From: Weissella koreensis KCTC 3621
GTDB taxonomy: Bacteria; Bacillota; Bacilli; Lactobacillales; Lactobacillaceae
Direction of reading: 5' to 3'
Length of the DNA: 64,000 nucleotides
Assembly: GCF_000277645.1 (NCBI RefSeq)
Contig: NZ_AKGG01000005.1
Location: 372,001-436,000 of the forward strand
Shown: positions 54,949-64,000 of the stretch, in pieces
How the letters are laid out: the number at the start of each line of letters is the position of its first letter
Numbering within the stretch: the stretch's first letter is position 1
Position numbers and translations under genes: made by a program
Notes under the pieces: generated by a model
Seen by the model: only the letters and a program-made list of their open reading frames with translations
Told to the model about the DNA's origin: nothing
The model's database searches: none

Positions 54949-56811
54949 ATCGCAATCTCAATTCCAGATGAATTAGTCGAAAATATTCGGCAAAGTGTGA
55001 ATATTGTTGATGTGGTTAGCCCTTATGTGGCTTTAAAAAAACAAGGACGGAACCTCTTCGGCCGTTGTCCATGGCATGAAGAACGAACACCATCGTTTTC
55101 AGTTAATGAAGAAAAACAGATTTTTCATTGTTTTTCGTGTGGACGTGGTGGAAATGCTTTTACTTTTTTAATGGAAAAAGAAGAATTATCTTTCCCGCAA
55201 GCTGTTGCTAAAGTGGCAAGTATGACAGGGATAGAACTTGACTCAACTTACACAGTGAGTTCAGATGAGAAACGCCAAATTTCACAACATCAACGCGATC
55301 TTCTAGCATTGTATGATGAAGCGACTAAATTTTATCATTATTTATTGGTTAATGCCGAAATTGGGGATGATGCCTTACAGTATCTGCATCAACGGGGGCT
55401 TGATGATACGACGATTGATGCTTACATGCTTGGATACGCGCCGGAAGGTGATGCTTTATATAATTATTTTAATGAAAAAAAAGTAGATTATCAGTTGATG
55501 CGTGAATCAGAACTATTTATTGTTTGGGATGATGGAACGCTGCATGATCGGTTTGTTGATCGCATATTGTTTACGATTAGAAATCGTGAAGGCGCACCAA
55601 TTGCTTTTTCCGGTCGTCGAATGTCAAACGATACGACGATCGCTAAGTACATGAATAGTCCCGAAAGTGCTTTGTTTGATAAATCAGAAGAGTTATTTAA
55701 TTTTGATCTAGCTAAGACAACAATTAAAAAAAGTAAGGTTGTCATTCTTTTTGAAGGCTTTATGGATGTTATTGCCGCTTTTCAGGCAGGAATTCATAAT
55801 GGAGTTGCTTCAATGGGGACAAGTCTTACTAAAACTCAGGTTCGCCGATTAGGTCAAAGCGCCGAAGAAATTAATATTGCTTATGATGCGGATACAGCTG
55901 GACAAGCAGCTACTTATCGAGCAATTGACCTAATTAATAAAAATAGTTCATTAAAAATTAAAATTATTAATATTCCTGATGGACAAGATCCTGATGAATA
56001 TTTACGTAGTCAAGGAATCGACGCTTTGCGAGAAGTTTTGACTCGTAATTTAAAAGATCCGGTTGAGTTTAATTTGAACTATCTTCGTAAGGACTATGAC
56101 TTAAGCAATCAAAGTGATATTTTCAATTATATTGAGCAAGTTTTACCAGCACTTGCACAAGTGAAAGAACCATTAGTGCGTCAAACCTATATGCAACAGT
56201 TAGCAACAGAGTTTAATGTAAGCAGTTCTGGCTTAGAAGAGCAATTGCGCAACTTAATGATGCAGCAACAAGCCTCCAGGCAGACAGAAAATACTCGGGT
56301 AAAAGATAATTACGTTCCAATATTAGAAACGCCAAACCTGGTTGAAAAACCGGTTTTATCTCAGGTGGAGCAGGCTGAACAAATTTTATTAACTTGGATG
56401 TTAAAACATCAAGATGCTTGGTTAAAGGTTACTAGTAGGCTTGATTTTCATTTTGTTGATGTGGTTTATGAAACTTTGTTTATGCTAGCTGATGGCTATA
56501 AACAAAAGAATCAGATTCAAGAAATTGATAATTGGGCTGATTTTATGGATTTTGTAAAGGAACCGGATTTAGTTAGAGTGCTTTCACAATTAGATCAAAT
56601 TGATGATGCTATGATGCAGGAATTAGATCAAGTGGATGAGTATATTGGTGTGTTATTAAATCGAGCGCCGCTTGAAGAAAAAATTAAACAAAAACAACGT
56701 GAGTTGTTGGAGGCTAAGCAAGTTAATAATGAAGTTTTAGCGACTCAATTAAGCTTTGAAGTTTTATCTTTATTACGAGAAAAGCAAGCAGCACAATCTA
56801 ATCAACAGTAA
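54949..56811 (+). CDS. dnaG: DNA primase, probable AUC start codon
   Basis: 620 aa if started at ATC 54949. N-terminal zinc finger ([13 protein letters not shown] with [11 protein letters not shown]), TOPRIM core with [15 protein letters not shown] and [11 protein letters not shown], and a C-terminal helicase-binding domain. The first ATG/GTG/TTG-type codon with homology is GTG at 54997, but it lacks a ribosome binding site and would remove [15 protein letters not shown], which matches the conserved N-terminus of other primases (I-P-E-E, I-R). A perfect AGGAGG lies 7 bases before ATC, and a stop at 54934 rules out any earlier start. Followed by rpoD after 26 bases, the standard order. Confidence 0.9.
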   Translation: MAISIPDELVENIRQSVNIVDVVSPYVALKKQGRNLFGRCPWHEERTPSFSVNEEKQIFHCFSCGRGGNAFTFLMEKEELSFPQAVAKVASMTGIELDSTYTVSSDEKRQISQHQRDLLALYDEATKFYHYLLVNAEIGDDALQYLHQRGLDDTTIDAYMLGYAPEGDALYNYFNEKKVDYQLMRESELFIVWDDGTLHDRFVDRILFTIRNREGAPIAFSGRRMSNDTTIAKYMNSPESALFDKSEELFNFDLAKTTIKKSKVVILFEGFMDVIAAFQAGIHNGVASMGTSLTKTQVRRLGQSAEEINIAYDADTAGQAATYRAIDLINKNSSLKIKIINIPDGQDPDEYLRSQGIDALREVLTRNLKDPVEFNLNYLRKDYDLSNQSDIFNYIEQVLPALAQVKEPLVRQTYMQQLATEFNVSSSGLEEQLRNLMMQQQASRQTENTRVKDNYVPILETPNLVEKPVLSQVEQAEQILLTWMLKHQDAWLKVTSRLDFHFVDVVYETLFMLADGYKQKNQIQEIDNWADFMDFVKEPDLVRVLSQLDQIDDAMMQELDQVDEYIGVLLNRAPLEEKIKQKQRELLEAKQVNNEVLATQLSFEVLSLLREKQAAQSNQQ

Positions 56812-56837
56812 TTTTTAAACAATTAAGGAGCGATAGT

Positions 56838-57971
56838 ATGCCTAAAAAAGTAGAGCAAACTGATGTAGATTTTGATCAAAAAGGTTTTGACAAAGCAATT
56901 AAGGATCTTGTAAAAGAATACAAAAAATCAACGACAATTAAAGAAGATGAATTGCATGAAACATTGGTTAAACGTTGGAATTTAAATGCTAACCAAATTG
57001 ATGAACTATATGATAAGGTCGAAGCAGCTGGGATTGCCATTGTTGATGAACAAGGTGAACCAGCTATGCGTGCTTTGAATAATAAAAAGACGGCTTTAAG
57101 TGAAAAAGAATTAAAGCAAGCAGCTGAAGCACCATCTGGGATTAAAATTAATGATCCTGTACGTATGTATTTAAAAGAGATTGGCCGTGTTAGCTTATTG
57201 ACAGGTCCAGAAGAAGTTGCATTGGCCGAACGTATTGAAGAGGGTGATGCATCTGCTAAGCAAGAATTGGCTGAGGCTAATTTGCGTTTGGTGGTTTCAA
57301 TTGCAAAACGTTATGTTGGTCGTGGAATGCAATTCTTGGATTTGATTCAAGAAGGAAATATGGGCTTGATGAAGGCAGTTGAGAAGTTCGATTACCGTAA
57401 GGGGTTCAAATTTTCAACTTATGCCACATGGTGGATTCGTCAAGCGATCACTCGCGCAATTGCCGACCAAGCTCGTACAATTAGAATTCCAGTGCATATG
57501 GTGGAAACGATTAATAAATTAATCCGAATCCAACGATCATTGCTTTCTGATTTGGGACGAGAACCAACTCCTGAGGAAATTGGGGCTGAGATGGATATTG
57601 CGACAGAAAAAGTTCGTGATATTCTTAAAATTGCGCAAGAACCAGTTTCCTTAGAAACGCCAATTGGTGAAGAAGATGATTCACATCTAGGTGATTTCAT
57701 TGAAGACAATGAAGCTGTTTCACCAGCTGATTCCGCCGCATATCAAATGTTGAAGGAACAGCTAGAATCAGTACTAGATACTCTAACTGATCGTGAAGAG
57801 AACGTCTTACGTTTGCGCTTTGGATTAGAAGATGGCCGGACTCGAACATTAGAAGAAGTTGGTAAAGTCTTTGGTGTGACGCGAGAACGAATTCGTCAAA
57901 TCGAAGCCAAGGCACTTCGGAAACTTCGCCATCCAACGCGTTCAAAGCAATTACGTGATTTCTTGGACTAA
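56838..57971 (+). CDS. rpoD: Primary sigma factor RpoD (SigA)
   Basis: 377 aa. Region 1.1 fold at the N-terminus, region 1.2 ([16 protein letters not shown]), region 2 ([20 protein letters not shown] then [20 protein letters not shown]), region 3, and region 4 helix-turn-helix ([20 protein letters not shown]). Recognises -10 TATAAT and -35 TTGACA promoters, consistent with those marked in this window. AAGGAG precedes the ATG. Confidence 0.97.
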   Translation: MPKKVEQTDVDFDQKGFDKAIKDLVKEYKKSTTIKEDELHETLVKRWNLNANQIDELYDKVEAAGIAIVDEQGEPAMRALNNKKTALSEKELKQAAEAPSGIKINDPVRMYLKEIGRVSLLTGPEEVALAERIEEGDASAKQELAEANLRLVVSIAKRYVGRGMQFLDLIQEGNMGLMKAVEKFDYRKGFKFSTYATWWIRQAITRAIADQARTIRIPVHMVETINKLIRIQRSLLSDLGREPTPEEIGAEMDIATEKVRDILKIAQEPVSLETPIGEEDDSHLGDFIEDNEAVSPADSAAYQMLKEQLESVLDTLTDREENVLRLRFGLEDGRTRTLEEVGKVFGVTRERIRQIEAKALRKLRHPTRSKQLRDFLD

Positions 57972-58015
57972 AATTAATTGAAAGTTTTTTATAATTAAGA
58001 TTAACTTTGATAAGT

Positions 58016-58098
58016 AAAAAGAATTATCTTGTAAGTAATATGATGAATGGGTTTAAAAATCTCATGATTTTTTATTCTTACATTAGATAATTCTTTTT
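58016..58098 (+). terminator. Large terminator hairpin after rpoD
   Basis: AAAAAGAATTATCT (58016-58029) pairs with AGATAATTCTTTTT (58085-58098); TGTAAG/CTTACA extends the stem inward with a small bulge. The rest of the gap to 58262 is AT-rich without a gene. Confidence 0.75.
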
Positions 58099-58262
58099 TA
58101 TTTTTATTTTAAATTTTAATAATAGTGAATTATTTTATACTTTTGGTACGAAAGCCGATATTGATGATAACTTTAATTTGGTATTTTAATGGATAAAAGC
58201 CCTTATTTATCAAGTAAGAACGTTAAAATTAGCATAATATGTATTGAACTATTCTAAGTATT

Positions 58263-58289
58263 TTGGCACTCCATAAAATCAAGTGCCAA
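58263..58289. promoter_or_regulatory. Upstream CIRCE element (HrcA operator 1)
   Basis: TTGGCACTC, nine bases, AAGTGCCAA: CIRCE geometry with three changes from TTAGCACTC-N9-GAGTGCTAA that largely preserve self-complementarity. It ends 5 bases before the -35. Confidence 0.7.
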
Positions 58290-58294
58290 AATAG

Positions 58295-58322
58295 TTGACA
58301 TTTATTTTTTTGAGTGTATTAT
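58295..58322 (+). promoter_or_regulatory. hrcA operon promoter
   Basis: TTGACA (58295-58300), 16-base spacer, TATTAT (58317-58322); start predicted near 58329. Confidence 0.75.
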
Positions 58323-58330
58323 TATAGTTG

Positions 58331-58357
58331 TTAGCAATAAGAAAGTAAGAGTGCTAA
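58331..58357. promoter_or_regulatory. Downstream CIRCE element (HrcA operator 2)
   Basis: TTAGCAATA, nine bases, GAGTGCTAA: the right half is perfect, the left half has two changes. It covers the start of the transcript. Confidence 0.85.
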
Positions 58358-58380
58358 TAACCAAGAAAGGAAAAATTGAG

Positions 58381-59403
58381 ATGTTAACAGAACGGCAAAG
58401 AATCATTTTAAATGCGATTATTGCTGATTACATCCGATTTGGAAAAGCTGTTGGCTCAAAAGCTTTGTTGGTTGATGTAGATCTACCGGTTAGTTCGGCG
58501 ACAATTCGAAATGAGATGGCACATTTAGAGGATCAAGGATTGATTCAGAAGGAGCACGCTTCTTCTGGTCGTATTCCTTCTCAACAGGGTTATCGTTTCT
58601 ATGTTGATTATTTAATGAGAACTCACCGTCCTTCAAAAGAGGAGCGACAACAAATTTATCGCACTTTTAGTCGAAGATTTCAACAAGTTGATGATTTGTT
58701 AATTCAGGTCACTAAATTTATGGCAAATATCACAGGATATACAGCCATTGCGTTAAAACCAGCGACTAATGACGTAAAGCTCTCGGGTTTTCAACTAATT
58801 CCAATTGATGGACAGCAAATTATGGCAGTGTTAGTGACTAGTAATGGTCAAACTGCCAGTCAAAGTTTCCGTCTTCCTAAGGGAACATCAATTGAAGAAC
58901 TAAAGATAATTGTCACATATATTAATCATCAATTAGTTGGACGTCCAATTCGTGAAGCTTTGCAAAGTCTGAGTGGTGATTTTCCATTAGATTTGGAGCG
59001 AACTATTCGGTCACCTCAAGCTTTCTTGCAATTGTTTGGAGATATGCTCTCACAGGCAATTCAGGATAAGGTTTTCATTGGGGGAAGTTTGAATATAATG
59101 GACTTTACTACTGATAGTGATTTAGGAGATATTAAGGCCTTATATCAATTGTTAGATGATCCTGAAGAAATGCATAAAATTATTGGTTCTGCGAATGAAG
59201 GAGTCTTTGTACAAATTGGCGAAGAAAATTCAGATGAGATTTTAAAACCTTATAGTTTAGTCTCAACGCGTTACCAAATACCGATGCATGGATTTGGAGA
59301 GTTAGCGATATTAGGGCCAACTAATATGCCATATCCTAAGATTGTTACGATTCTAAATGAAGTTCGACAAGCCGTAGTAGAAGAATTACAAGAATATTAT
59401 TAG
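58381..59403 (+). CDS. hrcA: Heat-inducible transcription repressor HrcA
   Basis: 340 aa. N-terminal winged helix (MLTERQRIILNAIIADYI; VSSATIRNEMAHLEDQGLI; SSGRIPSQQGYRFYVDYLM) and a C-terminal GAF-like domain. Represses its own operon at CIRCE and is stabilised by chaperonin GroEL. The ATG at 58381, after AAAGGA, is preferred to an in-frame GTG at 58351 that lies inside the CIRCE. Confidence 0.96.
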   Translation: MLTERQRIILNAIIADYIRFGKAVGSKALLVDVDLPVSSATIRNEMAHLEDQGLIQKEHASSGRIPSQQGYRFYVDYLMRTHRPSKEERQQIYRTFSRRFQQVDDLLIQVTKFMANITGYTAIALKPATNDVKLSGFQLIPIDGQQIMAVLVTSNGQTASQSFRLPKGTSIEELKIIVTYINHQLVGRPIREALQSLSGDFPLDLERTIRSPQAFLQLFGDMLSQAIQDKVFIGGSLNIMDFTTDSDLGDIKALYQLLDDPEEMHKIIGSANEGVFVQIGEENSDEILKPYSLVSTRYQIPMHGFGELAILGPTNMPYPKIVTILNEVRQAVVEELQEYY

Positions 59404-59418
59404 AAAAGAGGTGTTGGT

Positions 59419-60009
59419 ATGGCCGATAATAAGGCGGAGCAAACAGAGTCAGTTGACGAAGAGTTATTAGAACCAGTTGATGAAACAGACCATCAAACTG
59501 ATAGTGAAACAGTTGCAACCGATGCTGATGTTTCTAATGATGAAGATTCAGTGGAAGTGGATCCATTGCAAGAATTGCAAGCAAAGTACGATGCATTAGA
59601 AGATAAATATTTGCGTACCAATGCAGAAATGCAAAATATGCAAACTCGTTTCGCAAAAGAACAGGCAACTTCATTAAAGTACGCCAATCAAAAGCTAGCT
59701 AAATCAATTTTGCCAGCTTTAGATAATTTAGAACGGGCCATTGACGTTGAAGCCAATGATGAGTCCGCTCAAAAAATTAAGAGTGGTGTAGAAATAGTCT
59801 ACAAGAGTTTGAACAGCGCCTTGGAAGATAATGACATCAAGGCTGTCGGTGTGGTTGGTGAACCATTTGATCCTGAAATGCATCAATCAGTTCAAACTCA
59901 ACCAGCGGATGACCAACATCCAGCTGATACGATTGCTCAAGTTTTGCAAAAGGGATACTTACTAGCTGATCGGGTTGTACGACCAGCAATGGTTGTTGTT
60001 TATAACTAA
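59419..60009 (+). CDS. grpE: GrpE nucleotide-exchange factor
   Basis: 196 aa. Acidic disordered N-terminus (1-50), long coiled-coil dimer helix (about 50-115; LQELQAKYDALEDKYLRTNAEM) and beta-wing domain with GEPFDPEMHQSV and QKGYLLADRVVRPAMV. Releases ADP from DnaK. Encoded 15 bases after hrcA. Confidence 0.96.
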   Translation: MADNKAEQTESVDEELLEPVDETDHQTDSETVATDADVSNDEDSVEVDPLQELQAKYDALEDKYLRTNAEMQNMQTRFAKEQATSLKYANQKLAKSILPALDNLERAIDVEANDESAQKIKSGVEIVYKSLNSALEDNDIKAVGVVGEPFDPEMHQSVQTQPADDQHPADTIAQVLQKGYLLADRVVRPAMVVVYN

Positions 60010-60050
60010 TTTAAATAAAAATTAAAAAATATAAGTCGAGGTAAATTAAT

Positions 60051-61874
60051 ATGTCAAAGATTATTGGTATTGATTTAGGAACTACAAATTCTGCTGTTGC
60101 TGTTATGGAAGGTGGAACTCCAAAAGTTATCACTAACCCAAACGGTGGACGGACAACTTCATCAGTTGTTTCATTTAAGAATGGTGAGAGCCAAGTTGGT
60201 GATACAGCTAAGCGTCAAGCAATGACAAACCCAGATACAATTGTATCAATTAAGTCACATATGGGTGAAGATGGTTATAAAGTTACGGTAGCCGGAAAAG
60301 ATTATACTCCAGAAGAAATTTCAGCAATGATTTTGCAATACATCAAGAAGTATGCTGAAGATTATTTGGGAGAAACAGTTGATAAGGCTGTTATCACTGT
60401 TCCTGCATACTTTAACGACGCACAACGTCAAGCTACTAAGAATGCTGGTAAGATTGCTGGGTTGGAAGTTGAACGTATTATCAACGAACCAACGGCTGCA
60501 GCTTTGGCATATGGCCTTGATGATTTGACTAAGGATGAAAAAGTCTTAGTTTATGACCTTGGTGGTGGAACATTTGACGTTTCTATCCTTGAATTAGGAG
60601 ATGGAGTCTTTGAAGTTTTGTCAACATCAGGAGATACACACCTTGGTGGTGATGACTTTGACGAAAAGGTTATTGATTGGTTAGCTGAAGACTTCAAGAA
60701 CGAAAATGGTATTGATTTGAAGCAAGATGCTTTGGCTATGCAACGTTTGAAGGAAGCTGCTGAAACTGCTAAGAAGACTTTGTCACAAGCTACAGAAGCA
60801 CAAATTGATTTGCCATTTATTGCTTCATCAGATAATGGTCCTCTTCATATTCAAACAACTTTGACTCGAGCTAAGTTCAATCAATTGACACATGATCTAG
60901 TTGAACGTACTAAGGCTTCAGTTGAAACTGCTTTGAAGGATGCCGGACTATCAAATGCTGATATTGATCAAGTTATCTTGAATGGAGGATCTACTCGAAT
61001 TCCTGCTGTGCAAGAATTCGTTAAGGATTTGACTGGTAAGGAACCAAATCACTCAATCAATCCAGATGAAGCGGTTGCTTTGGGAGCTGCTGTACAAGGT
61101 GGTGTTATTACTGGTGATGTTAAGGATGTCGTTTTGCTTGATGTCACACCATTAACACTTGGAATTGAAACAATGGGTGGTGTATTCACTAAGTTGATCG
61201 ATCGTAATACAACTATTCCTACTTCAAAGTCACAAGTCTTCTCAACTGCTGCTGATAACCAACCAGCCGTTGATATTCATGTTTTGCAAGGTGAGCGAGC
61301 TATGGCCGCTGACAACAAGACATTAGGACGTTTCCAATTGACTGATATTCCAGCTGCTCCACGTGGTGTACCACAAATTGAAGTTAAGTTTGATATTGAC
61401 CGAAACGGAATTGTAACTGTTTCAGCCAAGGATCTTGGAACTCAAAAGGAACAAAAGATTACTATCCAAAATTCTGGATCATTGTCTGACGAAGAAATTG
61501 AAAAGATGATGAACGATGCTAAGGCTAATGAAGAAGCCGACAAGAAGCGTAAGGAAGAAGTTGATTTGCGCAATGATGTTGACCAATTGATTTTCTCAGC
61601 TGAGAAGACATTGGAAGATACAGGAGACAAGTTATCAGCTGATGACAAGAAGCCTGTTGAAGATGCTCTTACAGAATTGAAGTCTGCTAAGGAAGCTGAT
61701 GATCTAGATCAAATGGCTGAAAAGAAGGAAGCTTTGGAAAAAGTTTCTCAAGAGTTAGCAGTTAAGTTGTATCAACAAGCAGCTCCTGAACAAGGTGCTG
61801 AAGGGTCTGAAGATAAGGCCGATGATAATACTGTTGATGGTGATTTCGAAGACGTTTCTGACGATAAAAAGTAA
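60051..61874 (+). CDS. dnaK: Chaperone DnaK (Hsp70)
   Basis: 607 aa. Actin-like ATPase ([42 protein letters not shown]), linker VLLDVTPL, substrate-binding domain and helical lid with an acidic tail ([16 protein letters not shown]). It lacks the 24-residue insert of Gram-negative DnaK, as expected. Codon bias is strong. The 96-base gap to dnaJ contains a weak hairpin (about 61907-61933) without T run. Confidence 0.97.
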   Translation: MSKIIGIDLGTTNSAVAVMEGGTPKVITNPNGGRTTSSVVSFKNGESQVGDTAKRQAMTNPDTIVSIKSHMGEDGYKVTVAGKDYTPEEISAMILQYIKKYAEDYLGETVDKAVITVPAYFNDAQRQATKNAGKIAGLEVERIINEPTAAALAYGLDDLTKDEKVLVYDLGGGTFDVSILELGDGVFEVLSTSGDTHLGGDDFDEKVIDWLAEDFKNENGIDLKQDALAMQRLKEAAETAKKTLSQATEAQIDLPFIASSDNGPLHIQTTLTRAKFNQLTHDLVERTKASVETALKDAGLSNADIDQVILNGGSTRIPAVQEFVKDLTGKEPNHSINPDEAVALGAAVQGGVITGDVKDVVLLDVTPLTLGIETMGGVFTKLIDRNTTIPTSKSQVFSTAADNQPAVDIHVLQGERAMAADNKTLGRFQLTDIPAAPRGVPQIEVKFDIDRNGIVTVSAKDLGTQKEQKITIQNSGSLSDEEIEKMMNDAKANEEADKKRKEEVDLRNDVDQLIFSAEKTLEDTGDKLSADDKKPVEDALTELKSAKEADDLDQMAEKKEALEKVSQELAVKLYQQAAPEQGAEGSEDKADDNTVDGDFEDVSDDKK

Positions 61875-61970
61875 TTGAAATTACTCTCGTGAGGACGTTT
61901 ACCATTAAGAATGGGGTTTGTGCCCTTTTCTTATACATAAAAAATAAAAAAATGGAGGCGGGTTTTCCTC

Positions 61971-62891
61971 ATGAACAACACAGATTTATATGAAACGTTA
62001 GGACTTGATAAGAATGCATCGCAAGATGATATAAAAAAGGCTTATCGAAAATTGTCGAAAAAATATCATCCAGATATTAATAAAGAACCAGGTGCCGAAG
62101 ATACCTATAAAAAAGTTCAAGATGCTTATGAAACTTTAGGTGATGAAAAGAAGCGTGCATCATATGACCAATTTGGGACGACTGGTGACCAACAAGGATT
62201 TGGTGGTCAAGGTGGTTTCGGTGGTGGATTTGGTGGCCAAGGTGGTTATTCTGATTTTGGTGATATATTTAGTCAAATGTTCGGCGGGGCCTTTGATCCT
62301 AATCGGCCTCGACAAGGGTCTGATTTACAATACCGTCTTAATTTAACATTTGAAGAAGCTATTGCTGGTTTAGATACTGAAATCGAATATAACCGCACTG
62401 GATCAAATGGTCAAAGTGAACATAAGAAGGTTAAAGTAACAGTTCCAGCTGGAATTGATGACGGCCAACAAATGCGCATGAGTGGTTACGGTGAAGCTGG
62501 ATCAAATGGTGGGCCTTTTGGAGATCTTTTCGTTGTATTCCATGTGGCTGCATCTAAGGATGGCTTTGAACGAGATGGAGCAGATGTTTACTTAGAACAA
62601 CCACTTGATTTTGCAACAGCAACCCTTGGTGGTGAAATTCTGGTGAAGACGGTTCATGGGGAAGCTAAGTTGAAAATACCAGCTGGTACAGCGAATGGAA
62701 AACGTTTCCGTTTACGTGGAAAAGGAGCCCCTCGCCTACAAGGATCTGGTTATGGTGATCAATATGTTGTAGTTTATATTGATGTTCCGACTAAGTTAAC
62801 CCGCGACCAACAAGATGCTTTGAAGAAATTCCAAAATGCGATGAATGGCGAAGAAACAAAGTTAGATAAAATTAAGAAAAAATTTCAATAA
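61971..62891 (+). CDS. dnaJ: DnaJ-type co-chaperone without zinc-finger domain
   Basis: 306 aa. J domain (1-70) with the HPD motif in [10 protein letters not shown], a Gly/Phe-rich linker (about 72-100; [12 protein letters not shown]), then directly the two client-binding beta domains (about 112-290; [17 protein letters not shown]) and a short tail. The four CxxCxGxG repeats of canonical DnaJ are entirely absent and the protein has no cysteine, giving a class B (CbpA-like) layout. Position after dnaK in the hrcA operon implies it serves as the DnaJ of this cell. ATGGAGG lies upstream. Confidence 0.92.
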   Translation: MNNTDLYETLGLDKNASQDDIKKAYRKLSKKYHPDINKEPGAEDTYKKVQDAYETLGDEKKRASYDQFGTTGDQQGFGGQGGFGGGFGGQGGYSDFGDIFSQMFGGAFDPNRPRQGSDLQYRLNLTFEEAIAGLDTEIEYNRTGSNGQSEHKKVKVTVPAGIDDGQQMRMSGYGEAGSNGGPFGDLFVVFHVAASKDGFERDGADVYLEQPLDFATATLGGEILVKTVHGEAKLKIPAGTANGKRFRLRGKGAPRLQGSGYGDQYVVVYIDVPTKLTRDQQDALKKFQNAMNGEETKLDKIKKKFQ

Positions 62892-62922
62892 ATCTCTTAA
62901 TAAAAAATTAATATTTAAAGTT

Positions 62923-62957
62923 AAAGAAGTAGGTCTAATAGCCTACTTCTTTTTTTA
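62923..62957 (+). terminator. Terminator of the hrcA operon
   Basis: AAAGAAGTAGG (62923-62933) and CCTACTTCTTT (62942-62952) pair perfectly with T-rich tail. Confidence 0.92.
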
Positions 62958-63122
62958 ATGTGTGTTTATCGCAGTTCATAATTCATATTTTATAAACATT
63001 TAGGTATAATTATTATTAATATATATGTTTTACTTAATTGATATGTTGTAATCAAATGATCAAAATAAGATATTAAAAGATTGACGAGATTAGACAAAAA
63101 ATAGATAATATGAAGGATAGTT

Positions 63123-63395
63123 ATGAATTTATCACAATTAAGGGCAGCAACATTAGCGATGCCTGAACAATATCAAATTATGGTGCGTAATCATGATATC
63201 GTTTTACCAGCGATATCACTTGAAATAGATCAAAAACAAATTAAAATTAAAACACAAATGGAAGGCCAAATAATATTGAGGGACTTACGTAATTTAAACG
63301 GCTGGGATCAAAGCAAGTTAATATTCGAGGTTGATCAAAAAATGCATTCAGTTTTTGGTTATCGTGTTGATGGAATACAATTAATTTTAGGGTAG
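63123..63395 (+). CDS. Small protein of unknown function
   Basis: 90 aa, soluble, no signal peptide or membrane segment. Predicted alternating strands (ISLEIDQKQIKIKTQMEGQIILRDL). No family recognised. AAGGATAG precedes the ATG. It is 10 bases before the next frame, so the two are probably one transcript. lepA, which commonly follows dnaJ in relatives, is not here. Confidence 0.6.
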   Translation: MNLSQLRAATLAMPEQYQIMVRNHDIVLPAISLEIDQKQIKIKTQMEGQIILRDLRNLNGWDQSKLIFEVDQKMHSVFGYRVDGIQLILG

Positions 63396-63405
63396 GTATT
63401 AGAAC

Positions 63406-64000
63406 TTGAAAAAGAAGAGATGGTGGATGATTGGAATTGCTGCAATTATTTTATTATTACTTATCGGAATTGCTATAGCAAAATTCACTCACAAAAATAA
63501 TGATAGTCAGAATCAAGGACAAATTAAGACAAGCCAGAAGATAAATGAAGAGTCAATTAAACCGTTACAAGATGGGGCTAAGCATAAGACAAATAAAAGG
63601 ACTTATGAAGTTTCTAAGAACGATAGTAACTCTGACCAATATGTTGCAAGTGGGAATTTAACTAAGCCGGGGCAATATAGTATCAGTCCTGCTGGAAATC
63701 GAAGTGAATTACAACAAATAAACGCCAATCCTGATCAACAATTAATGGATTCTGAGGTGAGTTATACTTTAAATAAGATAAAGGTACAATTAAATCAACC
63801 AAAAACAGATGAAGCCTTACAAATGGCAAGGATGGCATTGAATGATCGTAGTATTGATGGTGACTATCAGACCTTAATACTTAATTATTCAATCACTAAT
63901 AAAACTAACCGAATCATTCAAACGGACGGTGTAAAGGAAGTTGAATTATCATCAAACGATGTGGTGACTGTTCAAAGTGGTTTGGATAATGATGCGAAGT
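63406..64000 (+). CDS. Membrane-anchored extracellular protein, DUF4352-like (3' partial)
   Basis: Starts at TTG 63406 (GGTAGGT upstream) and stays open to the window edge; 198 codons are visible. Basic start, one membrane helix (about 7-24), a Gln/Lys/Asn-rich linker, then a beta-rich region (about 120 onward; EVSYTLNKIKVQLNQPKTDE, YQTLILNYSITNKTNRII) similar in pattern to telokin-like DUF4352 domains. The family call is tentative. Probably co-transcribed with the preceding gene. Confidence 0.65.
   Translation, partial: MKKKRWWMIGIAAIILLLLIGIAIAKFTHKNNDSQNQGQIKTSQKINEESIKPLQDGAKHKTNKRTYEVSKNDSNSDQYVASGNLTKPGQYSISPAGNRSELQQINANPDQQLMDSEVSYTLNKIKVQLNQPKTDEALQMARMALNDRSIDGDYQTLILNYSITNKTNRIIQTDGVKEVELSSNDVVTVQSGLDNDAK

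Noticed and set aside
54997..56811. GTG at 54997 as the dnaG start
   Set aside because: No binding site, and 16 upstream codons match the conserved primase N-terminus.
61907..61933. Hairpin between dnaK and dnaJ as a terminator
   Set aside because: The stem has a mismatch and no T run follows; dnaJ is expected to be co-transcribed. It could still reduce read-through.
1..64000. tRNA, rRNA, CRISPR, insertion sequence or prophage
   Set aside because: No cloverleaf with typical T-loop sequence, no regular repeat-spacer pattern, and no transposase, integrase or phage structural frame was recognised on reading both strands.

Overview
The window looks like chromosome from a low-GC, obligately heterofermentative lactic acid bacterium, most likely Weissella or a close relative (Leuconostoc or Oenococcus side of Lactobacillaceae). 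The evidence is Firmicute-type core genes (DnaE, RpoD, HrcA, AmaP/Asp23, YpmB), the mevalonate route to isoprenoids, AT-rich Firmicute-style promoters and ribosome binding sites, CcpA (cre), CIRCE and Fur-like sites, and no pfkA-pyk after dnaE. The genus is an inference. I see no tRNA or rRNA gene, CRISPR array, insertion sequence or prophage gene.

Layout: (1) 1-5.4 kb: a degenerate, C-terminally shortened CarB-like protein entering from the left, a PrsA-like foldase, and an amaP/DUF2273/asp23 envelope-stress operon preceded by the ruins of a GlsB/YeaQ gene, then a TetR regulator on the minus strand. (2) 5.5-9.6 kb, minus strand: the mevalonate operon mvaK1-mvaD-mvaK2-fni. (3) 9.8-34.5 kb, plus strand: replication, repair, translation and stress housekeeping (dinG-ypmB-asnS, uup-folA, dnaE, relA, an orphan RelB/DinJ antitoxin, cvfB-ribT-rluB, ypbB-recQ-LysM, cmk, rpsA, der, hup). 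(4) 34.8-42.8 kb: a sugar transporter, a HAD phosphatase and the catabolite-controlled lplA-pdhABCD operon. (5) 43-54.7 kb, accessory and envelope region: hydrolase, LCP protein, a short exopolysaccharide regulatory and priming operon without glycosyltransferases, LysR/YeiH pair with a Fur-like box between them, a membrane diguanylate cyclase, an NlpC/P60 hydrolase, a broken YbjQ-like gene and a His-rich exported protein. (6) 54.9-64 kb: dnaG-rpoD, the HrcA regulon hrcA-grpE-dnaK-dnaJ under two CIRCE elements, and two envelope or unknown genes running off the right edge.

How the genes connect: the lipoylation enzyme LplA is encoded with the PDH complex it activates, and a putative operator and a cre site sit around their promoter. 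The polysaccharide kinase pair, PHP phosphatase, priming transferase and nearby LCP ligase form a regulated start and finish for a surface polymer whose middle steps must be encoded elsewhere. A nearby GGEEF cyclase could add c-di-GMP control of the surface.

Most notable points: a CarB-like protein that has lost its ATP and metal ligands; dnaG apparently starting at AUC; twin CIRCE elements around the hrcA promoter; a zinc-finger-free DnaJ in the hrcA operon; a structured relA leader containing an FMN-riboswitch-like segment; a perfect inverted repeat flanking the rpsA promoter; and repeated absence of usual neighbour genes (xerD, scpA, scpB, dtd, pfkA, aspB, dnaD), suggesting genome reduction.
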